Assembly (NCBI RefSeq): GCF_039872745.1
Contig: NZ_JBDPZD010000001.1
Span: forward strand, 1,054,001-1,118,000
Direction: 5' to 3'
From: Pelomonas paludis
GTDB taxonomy: Bacteria > Pseudomonadota > Gammaproteobacteria > Burkholderiales > Burkholderiaceae_C
Length of the DNA: 64,000 nt
Shown piece after piece: positions 1 to 8,766 of this stretch; the first letter of the stretch is position 1; each line of letters starts with the position of its first letter. The position numbers and the translations under genes were made by a program. The notes beneath the pieces were generated by a model. That model was not told the DNA's origin and ran no database searches. It saw only the letters and a list, made by a program, of their open reading frames with translations.

Positions 1-621
1 TTCATCCCCATCGCCGAGGACTCCGGCCTCATCGTCACCGTGGGCGCCTGGGTGCTGGACCAGGCCTGCGAGCTGATCGCCCGCGAGGCCGAGCGCGGCC
101 GCGTGCTGCGCATTGCCGTCAATGTCAGCCCGCGCCAGTTCCTGCAGTCCGACCTAGTAGGCCATATCCGCCAGACGTTGTCACGCACCGGCATCGACCC
201 GCGCTGCCTCACGCTCGAAATCACCGAAGGCCTGCTGCTCAAAGGCACGGCCGACGTGCTGGCCCGCATGGAAGAGCTCGCCACCATGGGCCTGCGCTTC
301 TCCATCGACGACTTCGGCACCGGCTACTCATCGCTCGCCTACCTCAAGCGCCTGCCGCTGCATGAGCTCAAGATCGACCAGAGCTTTGTGCGCGACGTCC
401 CGCGCGACGGCAACGATGTCGCCGTCATCGAAGCCATCGTCTCCATCGCCCACCACATGGGCTTCAAGGTCGTGGCCGAGGGCGTTGAGTCCGCCGAGCA
501 GCAGGCTTTCCTGATCGCCCAGGGCTGCGACTACTTCCAAGGCTTTCTGCACCACCGGCCCGAGCCCGCCACCCAGTGGCTGGAACGCGTCGGCCTTGCT
601 CGGCCGCCAGCGGGCGTGTGA
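1..621 (+). CDS. EAL-domain cyclic-di-GMP phosphodiesterase, C-terminal part
   Basis: The reading frame is open from the first base, so this is the last 206 residues of a longer protein. It is the C-terminal two thirds of an EAL domain, which hydrolyses the second messenger c-di-GMP to pGpG. Visible family motifs are LEITEG, the DDFGTGYSSL loop, KIDQSFV, VVAEGVES and the terminal GCDYFQGF segment. The metal-binding and loop-6 residues in this part look intact, so the domain is probably active, but the signature EAL/EVL stretch and any sensor or GGDEF domain lie outside the window. It ends just before a large palindromic repeat and converges with the exonuclease III gene. Confidence 0.9.
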   Translation, partial: FIPIAEDSGLIVTVGAWVLDQACELIAREAERGRVLRIAVNVSPRQFLQSDLVGHIRQTLSRTGIDPRCLTLEITEGLLLKGTADVLARMEELATMGLRFSIDDFGTGYSSLAYLKRLPLHELKIDQSFVRDVPRDGNDVAVIEAIVSIAHHMGFKVVAEGVESAEQQAFLIAQGCDYFQGFLHHRPEPATQWLERVGLARPPAGV

Positions 622-628
622 GCCTTTG

Positions 629-790
629 GGCGACGCTGAACAAGTCCCTCGCAGCGCGCGCATCCTCGACTTCGGGCGGCCTGCGTCGTTGCAAATGCGC
701 GCGATACCTCTGGGTATCGCTGTGCTTTGCGCCTAGCAGCCCATCCCGAATCGAGGTGCGCGCATCTGTGGGGACTTATTCAACGTCGCC
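629..790. repeat. 162-bp imperfect palindromic (MITE-like) repeat
   Basis: The stretch between two convergent stop codons is one long imperfect inverted repeat. The ends are GGCGACGCTGAACAAGTCCC (629-648) and the complement of GGCGACGTTGAATAAGTCCC (771-790), matching at 18 of 20 positions. The arms stay similar further in (GCGCGCA followed by CTCGA and TTCGGG on both sides), and the centre holds a perfect 8-bp hairpin GCGATACC/GGTATCGC at 701-720. It carries no coding frame that looks real. The size and structure resemble a non-autonomous miniature element or a large REP-type element. As RNA it could also terminate transcription from both sides. Confidence 0.75.
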
Positions 791-1573
791 TCAGAGCGAA
801 AAGTCGTAATCGATCGTCAGCGGCGCGTGGTCGCTGAACATCTGGTCGACGTAGATCTTTTCCTTCTTGGCCAGCGCGGCCAGGCCGGGCGTGGCCAGGT
901 GGTAGTCGAGACGCCACCCGACGTTGTTGGCGCGCGCATTGCCGCGGGCGCTCCACCAGGTGTATTGCTCGGCCTTGTCATTGAGGGTGCGGAACACGTC
1001 CACCATGCCGGCCTCGTCCAGCAGCCGCGTCAGCCAGGCGCGCTCCTCGGGCAGGAAGCCGCTGTTCTTCTGGTTGCTGCGCCAGTTCTTGAGGTCGATC
1101 TCCTTGTGGGCGATGTTCACGTCGGCCACCAGGATGAACTCGCGCTCGGCCTTCAGGGCCAGCAGATGCGGGTACATCGCGTCGAGGAAGCGGAACTTGA
1201 CCTGCTGCCGCTCCTCGCCGCTGCTGCCGCTGGGGAAGTAGACGCTGATCAGGCTGAGCTTGCGGCCCGGCTTGTCGAAGCGCTTCTCGACCCAGCGGCC
1301 CTCGCTGTCGAACTCGTCGATGCCAACGCCGGTGATCACGTCGCTCGGCGTTTCCTTTGTGTAAAGCCCGACGCCCGAGTAGCCCTTCTTCTCGGCGTAG
1401 TGGAAGGCGCCCTGCAGCGACCCGCAGCTGGCGAAGTCCTTCTCGACCACGTCGGCCTGGGCCTTGAGCTCCTGCACGCCCACGGCGTCGGCCTTCTGGC
1501 GGGCCAGCCAGTCGAAGAAGCCCTTGCTGGCGGCAGAGCGCACGCCATTGAGATTGGCAGTGATGAATCGCAT
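791..1573 (-). CDS. xth: Exodeoxyribonuclease III
   Basis: This 260-residue protein belongs to the endonuclease/exonuclease/phosphatase fold and is an exonuclease III (ExoA/XthA type). It incises DNA at abasic sites and degrades one strand from 3' ends in base excision repair. Visible catalytic elements are N7 in ITANLNG, E35 in GVQELK, the central DVN segment, NNVGWRLDYHL and the terminal SDH motif (D248/H249). The length is normal for the family. The start is at the first ATG of the conserved MRFITANLNG. It is transcribed away from pyrE, and its stop codon directly abuts the palindromic repeat at 629-790. Confidence 0.95.
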   Translation of the reverse strand: MRFITANLNGVRSAASKGFFDWLARQKADAVGVQELKAQADVVEKDFASCGSLQGAFHYAEKKGYSGVGLYTKETPSDVITGVGIDEFDSEGRWVEKRFDKPGRKLSLISVYFPSGSSGEERQQVKFRFLDAMYPHLLALKAEREFILVADVNIAHKEIDLKNWRSNQKNSGFLPEERAWLTRLLDEAGMVDVFRTLNDKAEQYTWWSARGNARANNVGWRLDYHLATPGLAALAKKEKIYVDQMFSDHAPLTIDYDFSL

Positions 1574-1736
1574 GGGCGGCAGTATGGCAGCGGCTTGCGC
1601 GCGAAAGTGGCAGCAGCCAGCGCGCAGCGGCGGGTGCCTAAAGTCAGGTTGAACAGGGCCTATCCCCTAGGTTGTCACGAAACCCTGCGCCCACCCCGCC
1701 GAGGGGCCTGAAGGCCGCTCCTAGAATCCTTCGCCC

Positions 1737-2402
1737 ATGCAGTCCTCTTCTCAGCCCCTCGCCCAAGAGTTCGTGGCCTTCGCCGTTGAGGCGGGCGTGC
1801 TCCGCTTCGGCGAGTTCAAAACCAAGGCCGGGCGGCTCAGCCCCTACTTCTTCAACGCCGGCCTGTTCGACGACGGCGCCAAGCTGGGCCGGCTGGCCGG
1901 CTTCTATGCCGAGAGCCTGATCGCCTCGGGCCTGGCCTTCGACATGATCTTTGGGCCGGCCTACAAGGGCATCACGCTGGCTGCGGCGGTGTCCATCGAG
2001 CTGGCACGGCGCGGCCACAACAAACCCTACGCCTACAACCGCAAGGAAGCCAAGGACCACGGCGAAGGCGGCACCCTCGTCGGCGCGCCGGTCAAGGGCC
2101 GTGTGCTCATCATTGACGACGTGATCTCGGCTGGCACCTCGGTGCGTGAGTCGCTGCAGATGATTGAGGCCGCCGGTGCCACGCCTTGCGGCGTGGCCAT
2201 CGCCCTTGATCGCCAGGAAAAGGCCGCCGAGAACGGCGTGGACCAGCCTTGGTCGGCCGTGCAGGACGTGCAAAACCGCCTGGGCCTGCCCGTGGTGGCC
2301 ATCGCCGGCCTGGCCGATTTGCTGGCCTACCTGGACGCCGCGCCCGCGCTGGCCGCGCATCGCCCGGCCGTGCAAGCCTATCGGGAGCGCTATGGCGTTT
2401 GA
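1737..2402 (+). CDS. pyrE: Orotate phosphoribosyltransferase
   Basis: This is a 221-residue PyrE, which transfers the phosphoribosyl group of PRPP to orotate to make OMP in de novo pyrimidine synthesis. The PRPP-binding loop is clear (VLIIDDVISAGTS, about residues 123-135), as is the catalytic flexible loop RKEAKDHGEGG (about 102-112). The N-terminal GEFKTKAGRLSPYFFNAG is also typical. It is divergent from the exonuclease III gene. Its stop overlaps the start of the next gene by 11 bases, so the two are probably translated together. No sure promoter was found in the upstream gap. Confidence 0.96.
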   Translation: MQSSSQPLAQEFVAFAVEAGVLRFGEFKTKAGRLSPYFFNAGLFDDGAKLGRLAGFYAESLIASGLAFDMIFGPAYKGITLAAAVSIELARRGHNKPYAYNRKEAKDHGEGGTLVGAPVKGRVLIIDDVISAGTSVRESLQMIEAAGATPCGVAIALDRQEKAAENGVDQPWSAVQDVQNRLGLPVVAIAGLADLLAYLDAAPALAAHRPAVQAYRERYGV

Positions 2403-3084
2403 GGCGGGCTTGCGTGCGGGCTTGTTTGTGGCGCTGGCCGGCGCGTTGCTGCCCGCGTGGGCGCAGCACGACCCCATCGCTGGCCGCGGCATCTACACCT
2501 GCACCACGCCCGATGGCCGCCGCCTGACGGGCGACCGACCCATCCCCGAGTGCCTGGGCCGCGAGCAGCGCATCCTGAACGCCGATGGCTCGACGCGCTC
2601 CATCCTGCCGCCCTTCCTCAGCCCCGAGGAGCGTGCCGCCAAAGAAGCTGCCGAACGCCGCGCCGCCGCTGAGCGCATCGCCCAGCAGGACGCCATCCGC
2701 CGCGACCGGCTCCTGATGCAGCGCTACCCCAACGAGGCGAGCCACCAGCGCGCACGCACCTTGGCGTTGGAGGACGCGCAAAAGTCGGTGCGTGGCTCCG
2801 AGCGCCGCGTCAAGGACCTCACCGCCGAGCGCAAGCCTCTGCTCGACGAAGCCGAGTTCTACAAGGGCAAGGCCCTGCCGCCGAAGCTCAAGCAGCAACT
2901 CGACGCCAACGACGCCGCCGTCGAGGCGCAGAAGACCCTGATCGAGAACCAGAAGGCCGAGGTCGTGCGCATCAACGGCGTGTTCGACGCCGAGCTCAAG
3001 CGCCTGCGCAAACTGTGGGGCGGCACGGCGCCCGGTTCGCTGCCGCCGGCCGAGCCGCCGTCGCGCGCCGCTTCCGGGGGCTGA
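2392..3084 (+). CDS. DUF4124-like exported protein with coiled coil
   Basis: A 230-residue protein of unknown function. The start chosen is the ATG at 2392, overlapping the end of pyrE, because it gives a clean signal peptide (hydrophobic core LFVALAGALLPAWA, cleavage near residue 24). The mature N-terminus contains GIYTCTTPDGRRLTGDRPI, which fits the DUF4124 pattern of small periplasmic proteins. Two cysteines, in this motif and shortly after it, could pair. The rest is charged and alanine-rich and very likely a long coiled coil (about residues 75-200), ending in a Pro/Ala-rich tail. The role is not known. Overlap with pyrE suggests co-expression only. Confidence 0.75.
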   Translation: MAFEAGLRAGLFVALAGALLPAWAQHDPIAGRGIYTCTTPDGRRLTGDRPIPECLGREQRILNADGSTRSILPPFLSPEERAAKEAAERRAAAERIAQQDAIRRDRLLMQRYPNEASHQRARTLALEDAQKSVRGSERRVKDLTAERKPLLDEAEFYKGKALPPKLKQQLDANDAAVEAQKTLIENQKAEVVRINGVFDAELKRLRKLWGGTAPGSLPPAEPPSRAASGG

Positions 3085-3093
3085 CCGGCTCCG

Positions 3094-4542
3094 TCAGCCG
3101 AGCTTCTTCTTCAGCAGCTCGTTCACCAGCGCCGGATTGGCCTTGCCCTTGGTCGCCTTCATGGCCTGACCGACGAGCGCATTGAAGGCCTTGTCCTTGC
3201 CAGCGCGGAACTCCTCCACCGACTTCTGATTGGCCGCCAGGACTTCGTCCAGGATGGCCTCGATGGCGCCGGTGTCGCTCATCTGCTTGAGGCCCTTGGC
3301 CTCGATGATCGCGTCCACGCTGCCGCCCTCGGTCCAGAGTGCGTCGAACACCTGCTTGGCGGCGTTGTTGGAGATGGTGCCGTCGGTGATGCGGCCGATC
3401 AGCTGGGTCAGCACGGCCGGCGACACCGGCGCGGCGTCGATCGCCGTGCCCTCGCTGTTCAAGCGCTTGCTGATCTCGCCCATCACCCAGTTCGCCACCA
3501 GCTTCGGCGCCGCGCCGGCCGCCTTGGCGGCCTCGTAGTAGCGCGCTGTGGCCAGGCTCTGCGTCATCATGGTCGCGTCGTATTCGGGCAGGCCGTCCTG
3601 CTCGACGAAGCGCGCGGCCATCACGCCGGGCAACTCGGGCATCTCACCCTTCACGCGCGCCACCCATTCGGGCTCGATCACCAGCGGCGGCAGGTCGGGG
3701 TCGGGGAAGTAGCGGTAGTCGGCCGAGTCCTCCTTGCTGCGCATCGCGCGGGTCTCGCCGGTGTCAGGGTTGTAGAGGACCGTGGCCTGCTGGATCTTGC
3801 GGCCGTCCTCGATCTCGTCGATCTGCCAGTTGACCTCGTAGTGCACCGCGTCGATGAGGTAGCGGAAGCTGTTGAGGTTCTTGATCTCGCGGCGCGTGCC
3901 ATAGGGCGCGCCCGGCTTGCGCACCGAGACGTTCACATCGCAGCGGAAGCTGCCTTCCTGCATATTGCCGTCGCAGATGCCCAGCCACATCACGAGGGCG
4001 TGCAGGGTCTTGGCGTACTCGGCGGCCTCGGCGCCCGAGCGCATGTCGGGCTCGGAGACGATCTCCAAGAGCGGCGTGCCGGCGCGGTTCAGGTCGATGC
4101 CGCTCTGGCCCTGGTAGTCCTCGTGCAGGCTCTTGCCGGCGTCTTCTTCGAGGTGGGCGCGGGTCAGGTTGACGACGTGCTTCTTGTCGCCCACGAAGAA
4201 CTCCACCTTGCCGCCCTGCACCACGGGGATCTCGAACTGCGAGATCTGGTAGCCCTTGGGCAGGTCGGGGTAGAAGTAGTTCTTGCGCGCAAAGATGGAC
4301 AGCGGCGCCACCTTGGCGCCCACGGCCAGGCCAAAGCGGATGGCGCGCTCAACCGCAGCGCGGTTCAGCACGGGCAAGGTGCCGGGCAGGGCCAGGTCCA
4401 CCGGGCAGGCTTGCGTGTTGGGCGCAGCGCCGAAGGCGGTCGAGGCGCCGCTGAAGATCTTGGACTGGGTCGAGAGCTGGACGTGGTTTTCCAGGCCGAT
4501 CACGACCTCGTAGCCGCGGATGAGTTGGGCTGTGGTGGGCAT
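3094..4542 (-). CDS. gatB: Asp-tRNA(Asn)/Glu-tRNA(Gln) amidotransferase subunit B
   Basis: GatB, 482 residues, is the tRNA-binding and kinase subunit of the GatCAB amidotransferase. The complex converts Glu-tRNA(Gln) and/or Asp-tRNA(Asn) to the amidated forms. The conserved N-terminal VVIGLENHVQLST, the YFYPDLPKGYQISQ segment, NRAGTPLLEIVSEPD and the C-terminal YqeY-like helical tail (ending KANPALVNELLKKKLG) are all present. The start at 4542 (MPTTAQLIRGYE) is preferred to upstream in-frame codons that would run into gatA. It is the last gene of the minus-strand order gatC-gatA-gatB and starts 7 bases after the gatA stop. Confidence 0.95.
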   Translation of the reverse strand: MPTTAQLIRGYEVVIGLENHVQLSTQSKIFSGASTAFGAAPNTQACPVDLALPGTLPVLNRAAVERAIRFGLAVGAKVAPLSIFARKNYFYPDLPKGYQISQFEIPVVQGGKVEFFVGDKKHVVNLTRAHLEEDAGKSLHEDYQGQSGIDLNRAGTPLLEIVSEPDMRSGAEAAEYAKTLHALVMWLGICDGNMQEGSFRCDVNVSVRKPGAPYGTRREIKNLNSFRYLIDAVHYEVNWQIDEIEDGRKIQQATVLYNPDTGETRAMRSKEDSADYRYFPDPDLPPLVIEPEWVARVKGEMPELPGVMAARFVEQDGLPEYDATMMTQSLATARYYEAAKAAGAAPKLVANWVMGEISKRLNSEGTAIDAAPVSPAVLTQLIGRITDGTISNNAAKQVFDALWTEGGSVDAIIEAKGLKQMSDTGAIEAILDEVLAANQKSVEEFRAGKDKAFNALVGQAMKATKGKANPALVNELLKKKLG

Positions 4543-4549
4543 GATGTGT

Positions 4550-6040
4550 TCAGAATCCTGCGGGCGCGGCGCGGTGCCAGTCGGTGGCCTGCTGCAGCGC
4601 ATGGGCTGCGTGCAGCAGCTGGCCTTCCTGGAAGTAGTTGCCGATGAGCTGCAGGCCCACCGGCAGGCCAGCGTCGCCGGTGCCCACAGGCACGCTCATG
4701 CCGGGCAGGCCAGCCAGGGAGCCGGGCAGGGTGAAGATGTCGGCGAGGTAGGCGGCGGTCGGGTCGTCCTTGCCGGCGCCGTGCTTCCAGGCCACGCTGG
4801 GGGCCACGGGACCGGCGATCAGGTCGCAACTCTGGAAGCACTGCTGGAAGTCGTCCGCGATCATGCGGCGCAGCTTCTGGGCCTGCAGGTAGTAGGCGTC
4901 GTAGTAGCCGTGCGAGAGCACGTACGTGCCGATCATGATGCGGCGCTTGACCTCGGGGCCAAAGCCCTCGGCGCGCGTCTTCTTGTACATGTCGAGCAAG
5001 TCGGTGTACTGCGCGGCGCGGTGGCCGAACTTGACGCCGTCGAAGCGTGAGAGGTTGGAGCTCGCCTCGGCCGGGGCAATGATGTAGTACACCGGAATCG
5101 CCAGCTCGGTGCGCGGCAGGCTCACATCGACGAGCGTGGCGCCGAGCTTTTCCAGCTCGGCCAGGCCGGCGCGCACGGCGGCGTTGACGTCGGCCGTCAA
5201 GCCGGCGGGGAAGAACTCCTTGGGCAGGCCGATGCGCAGGCCCTTGAGCGGCTGGGCGGCGGTGGCGCCTTGGCGCACGGCCAGCATCTGGGCATGGAAG
5301 TCCTGCGGCGGACGGTTGACGCTGGTGGCATCGCGCTCGTCAAAGCCGCTCATGGTGGAGAGCAGCAGCGCGCAGTCCTCTGCCGAGCGGGCCATGGGGC
5401 CGGCCTGGTCTAGGCTGGAGGCGAAAGCGATCATCCCGTAGCGCGAGCACACGCCGTAGGTGGGCTTGATGCCGGTGATGCCGCAGAAGCTGGCCGGCTG
5501 GCGGATGGAGCCGCCCGTGTCGGTGCCCGTGCTGGCCGGCACCAGGCGCGCGGCCACGGCCGCCGCTGAGCCGCCCGAGGAGCCGCCCGGCACGCGCGAC
5601 ACGTCCCAGGGGTTGGACACCGGGCCATAGGCCGAGTTCTCGTTGGCCGAGCCCATGGCGAACTCGTCGCAGTTGAGCTTGCCCAAGCTCACCGTGCCGG
5701 CGGCGTTCAACCGGGCGACGACGGTGGCGTCGAAGGGGCTGCGGTAGCCCTTGAGCATCTTGGAGCCCGCCGTGGTGGGCATGTCGGCGGTGACGTAGAT
5801 GTCCTTGTGCGCCAGCGGCACGCCGGTCAGCGGGCCGGCGGTGCCTGCGGCAAAGGCGGCGTCGGCCTGCGCCGCGCGGGCCAGGGCATGCTCGCGGTCC
5901 AGGTGCAGGAAGGCACCCAAGGAGGCACTGGCTTCTGCGCGGGCCAGCAGGGCCTCGGTCGCCTCGCGGCTGGAGACCTCGCGGGCCTGCAAAGCGCGGC
6001 TCAGCTCGGCCACGCCGAGTTCATGGATCGCGGACTTCAT
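4550..6040 (-). CDS. gatA: Asp-tRNA(Asn)/Glu-tRNA(Gln) amidotransferase subunit A
   Basis: GatA, 496 residues, is the glutaminase subunit of GatCAB. It belongs to the amidase signature family and releases ammonia from glutamine for use by GatB. The Ser-cisSer-Lys triad is visible: K79 in AHKD, S154 in PGGSSGGSAA and S178 in TDTGGSIRQPA. The substrate-channel segment MPTTAGSKML is also typical. The length is normal. Its ATG overlaps the gatC stop by 4 bases (ATGA type), and gatB follows after 7 bases, so the three subunits form a translationally coupled operon. Confidence 0.96.
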   Translation of the reverse strand: MKSAIHELGVAELSRALQAREVSSREATEALLARAEASASLGAFLHLDREHALARAAQADAAFAAGTAGPLTGVPLAHKDIYVTADMPTTAGSKMLKGYRSPFDATVVARLNAAGTVSLGKLNCDEFAMGSANENSAYGPVSNPWDVSRVPGGSSGGSAAAVAARLVPASTGTDTGGSIRQPASFCGITGIKPTYGVCSRYGMIAFASSLDQAGPMARSAEDCALLLSTMSGFDERDATSVNRPPQDFHAQMLAVRQGATAAQPLKGLRIGLPKEFFPAGLTADVNAAVRAGLAELEKLGATLVDVSLPRTELAIPVYYIIAPAEASSNLSRFDGVKFGHRAAQYTDLLDMYKKTRAEGFGPEVKRRIMIGTYVLSHGYYDAYYLQAQKLRRMIADDFQQCFQSCDLIAGPVAPSVAWKHGAGKDDPTAAYLADIFTLPGSLAGLPGMSVPVGTGDAGLPVGLQLIGNYFQEGQLLHAAHALQQATDWHRAAPAGF

Positions 6041-6336
6041 TCGATGACCTTGGGAACGAGGAAGAGGCCGTCCTCGACGGCCGGGGCGCTGCGCTGGTTC
6101 AGCTCGCGCTGGTTGGTCTCGGTGACGGCGTCGTCGCGCAGCCGCAGCTGGACTTGTTGCACGGCCGAAAGCGGTGTGTACAGAGGTTCCACGCCGGCGG
6201 TGTCCACGGCGCCCATCTGCTCCACGATGCGGAAGAAGCCGTTGAGTTGGCCCAGCAGGGCGTCGCTCTCTGCGGGCTGCAGTTCCAGCCGCGCCAGATG
6301 GGCGATGCGGCTGACGTCGTCAGGGGTCAGGCTCAT
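6037..6336 (-). CDS. gatC: Asp-tRNA(Asn)/Glu-tRNA(Gln) amidotransferase subunit C
   Basis: GatC, 99 residues, is the small subunit that wraps around GatA and GatB and stabilises the amidotransferase. The N-terminus MSLTPDDVSRIAHLARLEL is the conserved start of the family, and the C-terminal LYTPLSAVQQVQLRLRDD region fits the usual LRxD motif. It is the first gene of the operon and is divergent from mreB. A TGATAAT-like -10 hexamer lies about 100 bases upstream on the minus strand, but no good -35 element could be matched to it. Confidence 0.93.
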   Translation of the reverse strand: MSLTPDDVSRIAHLARLELQPAESDALLGQLNGFFRIVEQMGAVDTAGVEPLYTPLSAVQQVQLRLRDDAVTETNQRELNQRSAPAVEDGLFLVPKVIE

Positions 6337-6609
6337 GGGGTTTTTGGGGAGGCTGCGGGATGGCGCAAACCCAGTGCCGGAGCGGCTTTACAGCGTGTCC
6401 GCAGCGAGTTTTTTGGGGGTGTTCGGGTATTATCACCGCCTACCCAGAGCACCTTCGGGGCTGCCCGGTTGACTGCCCCTACAGGCAGTGATCTGGCGGC
6501 CTCGTTGCTTATGGTCAACCCCTCACCCGGCCGCGTCCTGTGACGAGGCCCCGCCTGACCCGCTTTTGCCGCTCGTGCCTGCCCGCCCCAGGCTGCTGCT
6601 CCGCCCGCC

Positions 6610-7653
6610 ATGTTCGCCTCCCTGCGCCGCTACTTTTCCACCGACCTCGCCATTGACCTTGGCACCGCCAACACCCTGATTTACGTGCGTGGCAAAGGCA
6701 TCGTCCTCGACGAGCCCTCGGTCGTTTCCATCCGCCACGAAGGCGGCCCCAACGGCAAGAAGACCATCCAGGCCGTCGGCCGCGAGGCCAAGGCCATGCT
6801 GGGCAAGGTGCCTGGCAACATCGAAGCCATCCGCCCCATGAAGGACGGCGTGATCGCGGACTTCACGGTGACTGAGCAGATGCTCAAGCAGTTCATCAAG
6901 ATGGTCCACGACAGCAAGACCTTCAAGCCGTCGCCCCGGATCATCATCTGCGTGCCCTGCGGCTCGACCCAGGTCGAGCGCCGCGCGATCCGCGAGTCGG
7001 CCCTCGGCGCCGGTGCCAGCGAGGTCTACCTGATCGAGGAACCCATGGCCGCCGCCATCGGGGCTGGCCTGCCGGTCTCGGAGGCCTCGGGCTCCATGGT
7101 TGTCGACATCGGCGGTGGCACCACCGAGGTCGGCGTGATCTCGCTCGGCGGCATGGTCTACAAGGGCTCGGTCCGCGTCGGCGGCGACAAGTTCGACGAA
7201 GCCATCATCAACTACATCCGCCGCAACTACGGCATGTTGATCGGCGAGCCCACGGCCGAGGCCATCAAGAAGGGCATCGGCAGCGCCTTCCCCGGCTCCG
7301 AGGTCAAGGAGATGGAGGTCAAGGGCCGCAACCTCTCCGAGGGCGTGCCGCGCAGCTTCACCATCTCGTCCAACGAGATCCTGGAAGCCCTGACCGACCC
7401 ACTCAACCAGATCGTGTCCGCCGTCAAGAACGCGCTCGAGCAAACGCCCCCGGAGCTGGGTGCCGACATCGCCGAGCGCGGCATGATGCTGACCGGCGGC
7501 GGCGCGCTCTTGCGCGACCTGGACCGCCTGCTGTCCGAAGAGACCGGCCTGCCCGTGCTGGTGGCCGAGGACCCGCTGAGCTGCGTGGTGCGCGGTTGCG
7601 GCATGGCCCTGGAGCGCATGGAGCGCCTGGGTTCGATCTTTACGTCTGAATGA
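6610..7653 (+). CDS. mreB: Rod shape-determining protein MreB
   Basis: A 347-residue actin-like ATPase that forms membrane-associated filaments and positions the elongation-specific cell-wall machinery. The phosphate-1 motif IDLGTANTLIYV, the phosphate-2 motif VVDIGGGTTEVGVIS, the adenosine motif MLTGGGALLRDLD and an N-terminal amphipathic MFASLRRYF membrane anchor are visible. The length is normal. It heads the cell-elongation cluster with mreC, mreD, mrdA and rodA. The 273-base gap before it, shared with the divergent gatC, must hold the promoter. A TTGACT hexamer is present at 6469, but no convincing -10 follows it. Confidence 0.98.
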   Translation: MFASLRRYFSTDLAIDLGTANTLIYVRGKGIVLDEPSVVSIRHEGGPNGKKTIQAVGREAKAMLGKVPGNIEAIRPMKDGVIADFTVTEQMLKQFIKMVHDSKTFKPSPRIIICVPCGSTQVERRAIRESALGAGASEVYLIEEPMAAAIGAGLPVSEASGSMVVDIGGGTTEVGVISLGGMVYKGSVRVGGDKFDEAIINYIRRNYGMLIGEPTAEAIKKGIGSAFPGSEVKEMEVKGRNLSEGVPRSFTISSNEILEALTDPLNQIVSAVKNALEQTPPELGADIAERGMMLTGGGALLRDLDRLLSEETGLPVLVAEDPLSCVVRGCGMALERMERLGSIFTSE

Positions 7654-7685
7654 GCGTGAGCACCCGGTCTCGGCGTACCGAGCCC

Positions 7686-7737
7686 ACCCTCCGGGAGGGT
7701 CGTCAGTCGGCTTGGGGCGGCCCGGCGCTCGACTGAC
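7686..7737. repeat. GC-rich palindromic repeat between mreB and mreC
   Basis: The 120-base gap between mreB and mreC contains two nested inverted repeats: ACCCTCC/GGAGGGT at 7686-7700, and GTCAGTCG (7703-7710) pairing with CGACTGAC (7730-7737). Inside the second loop lies the 17-mer CTTGGGGCGGCCCGGCG (7711-7727), which occurs again exactly at 8828-8844 in the mreC/mreD repeat. This points to a dispersed intergenic repeat family. It could also affect mRNA stability between the two genes. Confidence 0.6.
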
Positions 7738-7773
7738 GTCACTCCAGCGCCGTCTCTAGCCAGCTCCATCCAG

Positions 7774-8766
7774 ATGCCGCTTGGCACCCTAGACCGCACT
7801 CCACCGCCGTTCTTCCGCCAGGGGCCGTCGGCGCTGACCAAGCTCGCGCTGTGCTCGGCGCTTGCGCTGCTGTTGATGGTGGGCGATGCGCGCTTTCAGT
7901 TGATGTCGCCGGTGCGCTCGGCCTTTGCGTTCGTGCTGCACCCGCTGCAGCGCCTGATGCTCACGCCGGTGGACGCCTGGGAGAGCCTGGCCGGGCGCTT
8001 CCGGGGCGCCGAGGCGGCCATGGCGGCCGAGGACAAGGCGCTGCGCCAGCTGGCCCAGCAGGCCGAGCGCCTGAGCCGCGTGCAGCAGTTGCAGGCCGAG
8101 AACGAGCGCCTGCGCCGGCTGCTGGAGCTGCGCCCCGCCACCAGCGTGCCCAGCCAGACGGCCGAGGTGTTGTTCGAGGCGCCTGACCCCTTCTCGCGCC
8201 GCGTCGTGATCGACCGTGGCGCCACGCAGGGCGTGATGGCCGGTTCGCCCGTCATCAACGAGGCCGGCGTGCTGGGCCAGGTGACGCGCGTCTACCCGCT
8301 GTCCAGCGAGGTCACGTTGCTCAGCGACCGCGAGGCCGCCATCCCCCTGCTCAACCAGCGCACCCAGATGCGCAATGCCGCCCAGGGCCGGGCTGATGGC
8401 AGCGGCATGGAGCTGCGCTTCCTGGCCGCCAATGCCGACATCAAGGTGGGCGATGTGATGACCACCTCGGGCCTCGACGGCATCTACCCGCCGGGCCTGC
8501 CGGTGGCCGTGGTGGCGGCTGTGGAGCGCCGGGGCGACAGCAGCTTTGCCCAGGTCCAACTGGCGCCGCTGGCCAATGCCGATGCGGCGCGCCATGTGCT
8601 GGTGCTGCAGCCGCTGGACCGCGCCCAGGCCGCGCGCAAGGAGGCTGAGGTGGCTGCCGCTGACGAGGCTGCCTCGGCGGCGGCCGCCAGGGCCTCTGCC
8701 AAGGCGGCCAAGAAGCTTGAGAAGGCCGAGAAGGCCGCCCCCAAGGCCTCAGGAGCGACGCCATGA
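7774..8766 (+). CDS. mreC: Rod shape-determining protein MreC
   Basis: A 330-residue bitopic inner-membrane protein that links MreB filaments to the periplasmic PBP2/RodA complex. It has a short cytoplasmic N-terminus, one membrane segment (about residues 22-42), a coiled coil (about 75-115) and the beta-barrel-like periplasmic MreC domain (SRRVVIDRGATQGVMAGSPV, then VYPLSSEVTLLSD). The C-terminus is an Ala/Lys-rich tail. The final codon and stop (CCATGA) overlap an ATG, a relic of the usual ATGA coupling to mreD. A 104-bp repeat now separates the two genes. Confidence 0.95.
   Translation: MPLGTLDRTPPPFFRQGPSALTKLALCSALALLLMVGDARFQLMSPVRSAFAFVLHPLQRLMLTPVDAWESLAGRFRGAEAAMAAEDKALRQLAQQAERLSRVQQLQAENERLRRLLELRPATSVPSQTAEVLFEAPDPFSRRVVIDRGATQGVMAGSPVINEAGVLGQVTRVYPLSSEVTLLSDREAAIPLLNQRTQMRNAAQGRADGSGMELRFLAANADIKVGDVMTTSGLDGIYPPGLPVAVVAAVERRGDSSFAQVQLAPLANADAARHVLVLQPLDRAQAARKEAEVAAADEAASAAAARASAKAAKKLEKAEKAAPKASGATP

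Noticed and set aside
6469..6500. Sigma-70 promoter for mreB from the TTGACT hexamer
   Set aside because: No acceptable -10 hexamer is found at 16-18 bases; only the -35-like half is present.
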